The translations under genes were made by a program, and so were the position numbers. This document shows, piece by piece, positions 5,986 to 12,340 of a stretch of 18,437 nt of DNA (positions are counted from its first letter, which is position 1; the number at the start of each line of letters is the position of its first letter). The stretch lies in the NCBI GenBank assembly GCA_030152605.1, contig JASLJB010000271.1, positions 1 to 18,437 of the forward strand. The letters are read 5' to 3'. The notes beneath the pieces are model-generated. The model saw nothing but the letters and a program-made list of their open reading frames with translations. It ran no database searches and was not told where the DNA came from. This DNA comes from Acinetobacter sp. GTDB lineage: Bacteria > Pseudomonadota > Gammaproteobacteria > Pseudomonadales > Moraxellaceae.

Positions 5986-8193
5986 ATGACAACACAAAGT
6001 TCTAGCTGGAAATCTGCATTTCAAGCGTTTTTGGATCGGCGCGCTTTTATTATGCTCTGCCTCGGTTTTTCCGCCGGTATTCCGATCTTATTGATCTTCT
6101 CTAGCTTATCACTGTGGCTCGGTGAGGCGGGAATCGACAAAAGTGCGGTGACTTTTTTTAGTTGGGCAGCACTCGGCTATTCATTTAAGTTTATTTGGGC
6201 GCCTTTGATCGATGAACTCCCAGTACCGTATTTGACCAAAAAACTTGGTCGACGACGGGCATGGTTATTGATCGCACAGTGTTTAATTATCACCGCCATA
6301 TGTATCATGGCATTTACCAATCCTGCTTTAAAACAAACGCTTAATCCTGCTTTTCAGATTTTGGGCTTAGATTTTCAGTTCAATATTGAAAATTGGTCAT
6401 TGATCCAGATGGCGATTGGGGCAGTCTTACTGGGATTCTCCGCTGCGACTCAAGATATTGTGATTGATGCCTATCGTATTGAGTTGGCGGGCACTGAGAT
6501 GCAAACCATTTTGGCCTCCACCTACAACGCCGGCTATCGCATCGGCATGATCGTGGCAGGCGCTGGAGCATTGTTTCTGGCGGCATCGATGGGCACCGCC
6601 AAAGGCAACTATATCTATGAAGCTTGGCAGTTTACCTATCTGACCATGGCGGCAGTGATGCTGTTGGGGATCGTGACCACATTAGTGATCCGTGAACCTC
6701 AGGTCGATCGGGTTTATAAAAGCTATCAACGTAGTGATTATCTACGTTTGGTCTTCGTATTCTTCTGTGCGGTCTTGAGCTTTGTGATTTACTACGTCAA
6801 TGCCGATACCTTTATCCAAAAAATCATCACTGCTTGGCAGATTCAAGACAATATTCTTAAATTTTCATTTGAAGCTTTTCGCTTTTTGAGTGCCGGTGCG
6901 GTGGCGGTTTTGGTGGCTTCGCTGTTGGTGAAAGTCGGTGCAGTCAACAAAGACATGGCCTATGAAACTTGGGTCAATCCGATTGCAGACTTCTTTCGCC
7001 GCTATGGGTTGAAGTTGGCTTTGGTACTGCTGTTGCTGATCGGCTTTTACCGGATTTCTGACATTATTGCGGGTGTGATTTCTAACGTTTTTTATCAAGA
7101 CCTGAACTTTAGTAAAGAACAAATCGCTGAAGCGGTAAAAATTTATGGGGTGGTGTTTACCCTGGTCGGCGGCTTCTTGGGCGGCTTATTGGCGCAGCGC
7201 ATGAACATCATGAAGTTGATGTTTGTCGGGGCGATCTTGGCCAGTTGTACCAATTTGATTTTTATTGGCTTGGTCAAATCCGGTCAAGACCTAGATCAGG
7301 TGCAGTTACACGTGGGTGCCCAAACCTACACCGCACAACCGGATGAGGTGGGCTACTTCAAAATGCAGGTGCCGGCGAGCGAATTACAGCGCGATCAGCA
7401 GATCCAGATCAGCACCCAGTTTGTGGGCGATAGCGCATCTGCATTTAATACCACACTGCCTTACTTAAAAACCTCAGCACAAGCGCAAGTGATGTTGCTG
7501 CCGATCACGGCCAATGCAGCGCTGTATCCAGCAGAGTTAAAGCAAAGTGTGGTGGTGAAGGGACAATTAAGCGGTGTTGAGCTAAGTGGAATCGAGGATA
7601 AAAAACTTGCCTTGGTATTAGACGGTCAGCATTATCCAGCCAAAATCAATGAGCATGGTGAGTTGACTGCGGCCATTGACGGTAAAGCCTTAGCCCAAGC
7701 CAAACAGAAACAAATCACCTTGGCGACCGATATTGCTGCGCTACAAAGCAGTGCTGCACAGCAAAAACTTGATTATCAAGTGGCATCTCAGCCACGCCCG
7801 TCAGGTCTTTCAGTACAAATGCAGGCCATTGCACCGATTGCAGCACAAGATTCGGGTTTGGTTGAAATCAAAGGTAAAGTGATTAAAGAATACAGTTCAT
7901 TGTGGTTATATGGCGCGATCATCCTCGACAATCTCGCTTCGGGTTTTGCCGGGGCCGCGTTTATTGCATTTTTATCCAGCTTAACCAGTGTCTCTTTTAC
8001 TGCGGTACAATATGCGATCTTTAGTTCGTTGATGACCCTGACCCCGAAAATTTTGGGTGGTTATTCAGGTACCATCGTGACCCAGATTGGCTATCCTAAG
8101 TTCTTCTTTATGACCACCTTAATTGGAATTCCGATCTTGATTTTAGTGGTCTGGGTAGCGAAACTGTTAAAACAACATTCCAATCAAACATAG
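5986..8193 (+). CDS. ampG: AmpG-like muropeptide permease (MFS) with a large inserted domain
   Basis: An inner-membrane major-facilitator protein. AmpG brings GlcNAc-1,6-anhydroMurNAc (peptides) from periplasm to cytoplasm for peptidoglycan recycling and so affects AmpC beta-lactamase induction. AmpG features: GFSAGIP near 27-33, GLLAQRMN at the loop 8-9 motif (400-407), and a FSAATQDIVIDAYRIE segment (151-166). I count about 14 membrane segments: near 21-44, 54-72, 91-110, 137-157, 180-200, 215-234, an extra pair at 252-271 and 296-318, then 341-365, 384-403, 409-430, 640-663, 668-690 and 705-728. At 735 residues it is far longer than E. coli AmpG (491). The excess is residues 433-637, a soluble loop with two Ig-like repeats. 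Start ATG 5986 has no Shine-Dalgarno match, yet no better start is visible. gloA follows after 17 nt, so they are probably co-transcribed. Confidence 0.8.
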   Translation: MTTQSSSWKSAFQAFLDRRAFIMLCLGFSAGIPILLIFSSLSLWLGEAGIDKSAVTFFSWAALGYSFKFIWAPLIDELPVPYLTKKLGRRRAWLLIAQCLIITAICIMAFTNPALKQTLNPAFQILGLDFQFNIENWSLIQMAIGAVLLGFSAATQDIVIDAYRIELAGTEMQTILASTYNAGYRIGMIVAGAGALFLAASMGTAKGNYIYEAWQFTYLTMAAVMLLGIVTTLVIREPQVDRVYKSYQRSDYLRLVFVFFCAVLSFVIYYVNADTFIQKIITAWQIQDNILKFSFEAFRFLSAGAVAVLVASLLVKVGAVNKDMAYETWVNPIADFFRRYGLKLALVLLLLIGFYRISDIIAGVISNVFYQDLNFSKEQIAEAVKIYGVVFTLVGGFLGGLLAQRMNIMKLMFVGAILASCTNLIFIGLVKSGQDLDQVQLHVGAQTYTAQPDEVGYFKMQVPASELQRDQQIQISTQFVGDSASAFNTTLPYLKTSAQAQVMLLPITANAALYPAELKQSVVVKGQLSGVELSGIEDKKLALVLDGQHYPAKINEHGELTAAIDGKALAQAKQKQITLATDIAALQSSAAQQKLDYQVASQPRPSGLSVQMQAIAPIAAQDSGLVEIKGKVIKEYSSLWLYGAIILDNLASGFAGAAFIAFLSSLTSVSFTAVQYAIFSSLMTLTPKILGGYSGTIVTQIGYPKFFFMTTLIGIPILILVVWVAKLLKQHSNQT

Positions 8194-8210
8194 ACCAGGA
8201 GATGAATATC

Positions 8211-8612
8211 ATGCGCATGCTACATACCATGTTGCGAGTAGGCAACTTAGAACAGTCATTGAAGTTCTATACTGAAGTCCTTGGTATGACCTTACTGCGT
8301 CAACGTGATTACCCAGAAGGGCGCTTTACCTTGGCCTTTGTTGGCTATGGTGACGAAAAAGACACCACGGTACTTGAGTTAACCCATAACTGGGATAGTT
8401 CGAGCTATGATTTGGGTAATGGTTATGGTCATATTGCGATCGGTGTTGAAGATGCTTATGCAGCATGTGAGCAAATTAAAGCACGCGGTGGCAATGTGGT
8501 TCGTGAGGCTGGCCCGATGAAGGGTGGCGTGACCGTGATTGCATTTGTAGAAGATCCGGATGGTTATAAAATTGAATTGATTCAACAAGATCAAAACGCA
8601 AGAAACAACTAA
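8211..8612 (+). CDS. gloA: Glyoxalase I (lactoylglutathione lyase), Ni-dependent type
   Basis: Cytoplasmic metalloenzyme that converts the hemithioacetal of methylglyoxal and glutathione into S-lactoylglutathione, the first step of methylglyoxal detoxification. The 133 residues align without gaps to the start of E. coli GloA (MRLLHTMLRV there, MRMLHTMLRV here). All four metal ligands are present at the same numbers: His5, Glu56, His74, Glu122. The short form without extra loops is the Ni/Co-activated bacterial class. I chose ATG 8211: AGGAG at 8197-8201 is 9 nt before it but directly abuts the alternative ATG at 8202. It lies 17 nt after the AmpG-like gene, with no promoter visible between. 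Confidence 0.95.
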   Translation: MRMLHTMLRVGNLEQSLKFYTEVLGMTLLRQRDYPEGRFTLAFVGYGDEKDTTVLELTHNWDSSSYDLGNGYGHIAIGVEDAYAACEQIKARGGNVVREAGPMKGGVTVIAFVEDPDGYKIELIQQDQNARNN

Positions 8613-8617
8613 TCCAA

Positions 8618-8645
8618 GGCATGGCCAACAGACCTAGGCCATGCC
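8618..8645. repeat. Perfect 9-bp inverted repeat after gloA
   Basis: GGCATGGCC (8618-8626) and GGCCATGCC (8637-8645) are exact reverse complements around a 10-nt loop, starting 6 nt after the gloA stop. It would form a stable RNA hairpin that could protect the 3' end or mark a processing site. No T run follows on either strand, so it is not a standard intrinsic terminator. Confidence 0.6.
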
Positions 8646-8736
8646 AGCGAGCTTGAATTGAGATGTGAAAACGTTACTTTTAAAGATTTATTTTAAAAAT
8701 GTTGAACATTTTGTTTGAGAAAACGCTTTATTTATC

Positions 8737-8790
8737 AAGCCCAGTAAGCTAAAAACCTTGAACAAGGATAAAAGTCTTACTGGGCTTTTT
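8737..8790 (+). terminator. Strong intrinsic terminator with a nested hairpin
   Basis: AAGCCCAGTAAG (8737-8748) and CTTACTGGGCTT (8776-8787) are a perfect 12-bp stem followed by a T run (8786-8790). The 27-nt loop contains a second small stem, CCTT (8756-8759) with AAGG (8764-8767). It lies 125 nt after the gloA stop, so it may end the ampG-gloA transcript or an unannotated small RNA starting within 8646-8730. It ends just before the transporter's promoter region. Confidence 0.75.
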
Positions 8791-8819
8791 ATTGCGTACT
8801 GGTTTTTAATCACCACCGC

Positions 8820-8825
8820 TATAAA
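8820..8825 (+). promoter_or_regulatory. Possible -10 element of the SBF_like transporter gene
   Basis: TATAAA at 8820-8825 lies 32 bp before the transporter ATG and just after a strong terminator, where a promoter is needed. No good -35 is seen at 16-18 bp, so the assignment is weak. Confidence 0.25.
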
Positions 8826-8857
8826 AAATTACAGGATGTTGTAAACAGGATAAAGTT

Positions 8858-9853
8858 ATGTTGAAACTCTTAGCGCTCGACCGCTTCACCATTTTATTGT
8901 TTATGATGGTGGCATTGGCGACATTTTTACCCGTATCCGGTCAAGCTGCTGCAGTCTTTTCGGTGGGCACCAATATTGCGATCGCAATCTTGTTCTTTTT
9001 ACATGGCGCTAAACTGTCGCGTGAAGCCATCGTTGAAGGGATCTTGCATTGGAGACTACATACGCTGGTGTTTGCCATCACTTTTGCGTTGTTCCCGATC
9101 TTGGGTCTGTTGGCCAAACCGCTGATTGAACCGATCTTGGGGCAGCAGTTGTACTGGGGCTTTTTGTTTATGTGCTTTTTGCCATCGACCGTCCAGTCCT
9201 CGATTGCTTTTACCTCTGTGGCACGCGGTAACGTCGCTGCGGCAGTGTGTAGCGCTTCATTTTCCAACTTGGTCGGGATGTTTATCACCCCGGTCTTGGT
9301 GAGTTTATTTATCTTTGGTCAGTCCAAGCATGACTATGATCCGACCTCATCGATTATCGAGATCACGCTGTTGTTATTGGTGCCGTTTATTGCTGGTCAG
9401 GTATTGAGACCTTATGTATTCCCATGGATGAAAAAGGCACCGAGTATCGTGAAAACCTTTGACCAGGGCACGATTTTGATGGTGGTGTATGGTGCTTTTA
9501 GTGGCGCCGTGGTGGCGGGGCTTTGGCATCAAGTCAGCTGGCAAACCTTGCTGTACTTGGTCTTGGTTTGTTCGGGCTTGTTGACTGCGGTCATGTTGCT
9601 GTCGCTGTATATTCCAAAATGGTTGGGCTTCAATCGTGCCGATCAAATCACGGTATTTTTCTGTGGTTCGAAAAAAACTTTGGCCAGTGGAGTGCCGATG
9701 GCGCAGATTTTATTCGCCGGTCAGCCCTTGGGCATGATCGTGTTGCCGATTATGATCTTCCATCAAATCCAGTTGATGGTGTGTGGCGTGATTGCCAATC
9801 ATTGGTCGAAACAGCAGGACACTGAAATTAATCCACAATCTGTCCAAGACTAA
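8858..9853 (+). CDS. SBF_like transporter, YfeH type (bile acid:sodium symporter family)
   Basis: A 331-residue inner-membrane protein, similar throughout to E. coli YfeH of the SBF_like family. Shared stretches include LFFLHGAKLSREAI (46-59), FLPSTVQSSIAFTS (107-120), GNVAAAVCSAS (124-134), FCGSKKTLASG (268-278) and IFHQIQLMVC (300-309). About nine to ten hydrophobic helices span the protein, and the polar TVQSSIAFTS and GSKK segments are where related transporters bind sodium and substrate. The physiological substrate of this subgroup is not known to me; an organic anion carried with sodium is the family-level expectation, and bile acid transport should not be assumed. AGGA (8847-8850) lies 7 nt before ATG 8858. 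It is flanked by a terminator upstream and the rpmE promoter immediately downstream, so it is probably monocistronic. Confidence 0.85.
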   Translation: MLKLLALDRFTILLFMMVALATFLPVSGQAAAVFSVGTNIAIAILFFLHGAKLSREAIVEGILHWRLHTLVFAITFALFPILGLLAKPLIEPILGQQLYWGFLFMCFLPSTVQSSIAFTSVARGNVAAAVCSASFSNLVGMFITPVLVSLFIFGQSKHDYDPTSSIIEITLLLLVPFIAGQVLRPYVFPWMKKAPSIVKTFDQGTILMVVYGAFSGAVVAGLWHQVSWQTLLYLVLVCSGLLTAVMLLSLYIPKWLGFNRADQITVFFCGSKKTLASGVPMAQILFAGQPLGMIVLPIMIFHQIQLMVCGVIANHWSKQQDTEINPQSVQD

Positions 9854-9877
9854 CTCGCATTTTGCTGAGTGTTGACG

Positions 9878-9883
9878 TATAAT
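9878..9883 (+). promoter_or_regulatory. -10 element of the rpmE promoter
   Basis: A perfect TATAAT lies at 9878-9883, only 25 bp after the transporter stop. The -35 at 16-17 bp is poor, and a TTGACG at 9872-9877 directly abuts the -10 and cannot serve. Transcription would begin near 9890, giving a leader of about 180 nt. Confidence 0.45.
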
Positions 9884-10069
9884 TCGGCTCACTTGTTGTG
9901 CTTAGCCCTGACCATGAGTCTCGGTGAGCCAAAAGAAATGGTCTGTTGTGGTGTTGGTCTGTTACTTTTTTATGCGGTGTCAATTGGCATGAATCAGCAG
10001 CTTCCTCGAAATTCGAGAGTGATCAATTGCGATGACAGCAAAACCTTTCTTCACTAGGAGTAATCGAGC
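9884..10069 (+). promoter_or_regulatory. Long structured leader of rpmE with an upstream reading frame
   Basis: GGCTCAC (9886-9892) is fully complementary to GTGAGCC (9924-9930). Further on, CAATTG occurs at 9981-9986 and 10023-10028 and can pair with itself, enclosing CTCG/CGAG (10005-10008, 10014-10017). A 47-codon frame starts at ATG 9914 and stops at TAG 10055-10057, overlapping the rpmE Shine-Dalgarno AGGAG (10056-10060). It has no good ribosome-binding site of its own. Leaders that bind ribosomal protein L31 are known in gammaproteobacteria; whether this is one is inference. Confidence 0.4.
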
Positions 10070-10297
10070 ATGCGCGCCGATATTCACCCAAAATATGAAA
10101 AACTAGTTGCTACTTGTTCTTGCGGTAACGTGATTGAAACTCGTTCTGCAATCGGTAAAGAAACGATTTACCTTGACGTATGTTCAGCTTGCCACCCGTT
10201 CTATACCGGTAAACAAAAGAATGTGGACACTGGCGGTCGTATCGACAAGTTCAAACAACGTTTTGCTGGTATGTCACGTTCTATCAAACGCGACTAA
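10070..10297 (+). CDS. rpmE: 50S ribosomal protein L31, zinc-binding (type A)
   Basis: A 75-residue protein of the large ribosomal subunit, located at the central protuberance where it bridges to the 30S subunit. The zinc-ribbon cysteines are present: C16-x-C18 and C38-x2-C41, placing it in the zinc-containing class rather than the zinc-free RpmE2 (YkgM) class made under zinc starvation. The basic C-terminal part (KFKQRFAGMSRSIKRD) is typical of rRNA-binding tails. AGGAG (10056-10060) lies 9 nt before ATG 10070. It is preceded by a long leader and followed by a strong symmetrical terminator, so it forms a single-gene unit. Confidence 0.97.
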   Translation: MRADIHPKYEKLVATCSCGNVIETRSAIGKETIYLDVCSACHPFYTGKQKNVDTGGRIDKFKQRFAGMSRSIKRD

Positions 10298-10308
10298 TCG
10301 ACAAGATG

Positions 10309-10337
10309 AAAAAAACGGGCATTTGCCCGTTTTTTTA
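10309..10337. terminator. Bidirectional terminator between rpmE and the convergent FimX-like gene
   Basis: ACGGGC (10315-10320) pairs with GCCCGT (10325-10330) around the loop ATTT, flanked by an A run (10309-10315) and a T run (10330-10336). Both strands therefore give a hairpin plus U tract, fitting two convergent genes ending at 10297 and 10397. Confidence 0.9.
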
Positions 10338-10396
10338 TGCCTGTCAAAAGTGGTCGGCTATAACCTACTTTGAAGCTGGCTGGGTTGTGCTGTGTG

Positions 10397-12340
10397 TCAA
10401 TGCGGTAGTGCCTGTTCGATCAAGCGCAGTTGCTTGTGTTTGGCCTGAAAATAATCCCCTTGCAAGTAGTCAAGTTCTAAGGCTTGAGCGCGTTCAAAAC
10501 TGGTTTGCTGATTGAGATGTTTGATCAGGACTTTAAAATGGCCGATTTTTCTCAATTGCTGCAACTGCTTGTGGCATGTTTCAGAAAGGGTTGAATTGAT
10601 ATAGCTGTTGTTAAAGGAATTATCAAAGCTGAGCAATGAAATCGCAGTGGCTTGAATAAAGGCATTTAAGTCCGCACTCGGTCGCGCATTGCGCAGTGCG
10701 ATCAAGACGCCACATTGGCGCAGCAGTGCCAGACGTTTCAGTGCTTGATCACTATTCAACAGCAGTGCCGGCGCATCAAATTCTAAGATCAGCACTGGCT
10801 GATGACGCTTCAATTTACTTAGACGATGGATCAGCATATGTGCAAAATCTGGATCATGCAGCAAAATATGATGCTGTAATTGCAGCATCAACATACACGG
10901 CGCCTGCTCTGCATCTTGTTCTGCATCTAGGTCAGCAAGCTGCTGGCAGCTCAGGTTTAACAGTTCACGATCGACTTGGATACTCTGGATCAGGCGTTGG
11001 ATAAAACTCTGTTCAGGGCGGAGTGCTTCAAGCTTAAAATGCGCGATCGGCTGCGCACTGTTTTGTGCATCCTGCAGTTGTTGTGGATCTACTGGATGAA
11101 AGGGTTGTTGTGCTGCGCGTTCGAGTGCGCTGTGCTGTTGCGCTGTATCTGCTGTGCTCACCACTACGATGCGCAGGTGCGGTGGGTGTTGGCTATACAG
11201 TTGTTGAAAATACACCGTCAGCGCTTGGAGTTGCGGTAAATCATAGGCAGATAGATCGAGGATGGCACTACTGGGGAGATTCAGTTGGCTAATATCAAAG
11301 TCCAGTTGCTTGAGGGCGATGACTTGTATTGAGGATTGCGCATTCGATGCAGGCTTGGAACTGGGCGCCCATGTACGCGAGTCAGCATAGTGTTGATCAT
11401 TTGCCGCCTGATCCGCAGCGGCTGCACTTAAATGCTGTGATGCATTGCAGCGCTGCGTGCGATCAGGCTGTTGCTGAAGGGTTTGCAATAAAGCCGTGGG
11501 CAGAATATATATTTCAATATTTTCAGTGTTGGGTTGTGCGATACAGATCAAGTCCAGTTCAGGCGTGGCTCTGAGTTGTGGGTTTAAGCTGTGGATACGG
11601 ATATGATTCCAGGCTTGGTTTTCAAGCGCGAGTTGTTTGATTTGCTGTTCAAATTCAGCGCGATGTTGCGGTTGTAATACATCGACGAGCAACTCTCCAA
11701 GAATCTCGGATGCACTGTCTAGCCCAAACAAACGCAGATAGGCCAGATTGACTTGGATATGTACCCCATCTTGGATCAATGCACGGGCATGTTTGAGCTG
11801 TAATTGTAATAGTTGATTGAGTTTTTGGGTCTGTTCAAGCTGAAGCTGGATCTGTGAGGCGCGTTGTAGCGCGCGGCTGTATTTCAGCGCACGGAGCAAA
11901 GAGGCTTGGATATGCTCCACTTGATCAATGCGTAATAGATCAAATACCCCATGACGAATCATACTCAAGAAGTGAGCAAAATCTTGGCTTTGCGGGGCAC
12001 GCGGTAGCGCGATCAACACCGGGATGCGAAATGGGGCAATCTCTTGAATGTGTTGTAAGCTTTTTGACAGCGTCAGCGCTTGGCATTGCCCAAAGATGAT
12101 CAAATCCCAATCATGGTGTAATTGCGTCAATAGTTCGGTGGCTTCGGAAATGCATAAATACTGCATCGGCTGTTGCAGTGTTGCCAAGGCCTGTAAAATC
12201 TGTACATCAAGATCTTGATCATCGATAAACAGAATACGACTTCGGCTCAAATCCACGGGGTCATCTGTGGGGCGTTGGGTGCTGGTACTCAATTTAAACG
12301 ATCCTTGTTTAAGTCTTTGATCATGCTTGGGTTGAGTCAA
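10397..12340 (-). CDS. FimX-like c-di-GMP signalling protein: pseudo-receiver, PAS-like region, degenerate EAL
   Basis: 647 residues, very rich in Gln and Leu. Residues 34-158 look like a response-regulator receiver (RILFIDDQD at 35-43), but the phosphoacceptor Asp is missing (DLIIFGQ at 79-85) and the conserved Lys is lost (DLLRIDQ at 134-140). Then come a probable coiled coil (155-188), a PAS-like segment (about 184-285), a low-complexity linker (290-335), and an EAL-like domain (about 430-645). In it DxIKxD is SLLSFD, AEGVE is replaced by LIKHLN, and QGY is QGDYF, so no phosphodiesterase activity is expected. This architecture recalls Pseudomonas FimX, a c-di-GMP receptor for type IV pili; that role is inferred. 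The first possible start is TTG 12340, overlapping the upstream PilZ gene by 20 nt. TTG 12292 may be the true start, since AAGGA (12306-12302) lies 9 nt before it. It is the last gene of the epmB operon. Confidence 0.7.
   Translation of the reverse strand: MTQPKHDQRLKQGSFKLSTSTQRPTDDPVDLSRSRILFIDDQDLDVQILQALATLQQPMQYLCISEATELLTQLHHDWDLIIFGQCQALTLSKSLQHIQEIAPFRIPVLIALPRAPQSQDFAHFLSMIRHGVFDLLRIDQVEHIQASLLRALKYSRALQRASQIQLQLEQTQKLNQLLQLQLKHARALIQDGVHIQVNLAYLRLFGLDSASEILGELLVDVLQPQHRAEFEQQIKQLALENQAWNHIRIHSLNPQLRATPELDLICIAQPNTENIEIYILPTALLQTLQQQPDRTQRCNASQHLSAAAADQAANDQHYADSRTWAPSSKPASNAQSSIQVIALKQLDFDISQLNLPSSAILDLSAYDLPQLQALTVYFQQLYSQHPPHLRIVVVSTADTAQQHSALERAAQQPFHPVDPQQLQDAQNSAQPIAHFKLEALRPEQSFIQRLIQSIQVDRELLNLSCQQLADLDAEQDAEQAPCMLMLQLQHHILLHDPDFAHMLIHRLSKLKRHQPVLILEFDAPALLLNSDQALKRLALLRQCGVLIALRNARPSADLNAFIQATAISLLSFDNSFNNSYINSTLSETCHKQLQQLRKIGHFKVLIKHLNQQTSFERAQALELDYLQGDYFQAKHKQLRLIEQALPH

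Noticed and set aside
8941..9288. 115-codon antisense frame opposite the SBF_like transporter
   Set aside because: It is a shadow of a well-recognised gene, with no ribosome-binding site and no family resemblance.
10696..11574. Plus-strand frames opposite the FimX-like gene
   Set aside because: They are short, overlapping and without ribosome-binding sites; the minus-strand frame has recognisable domains throughout.
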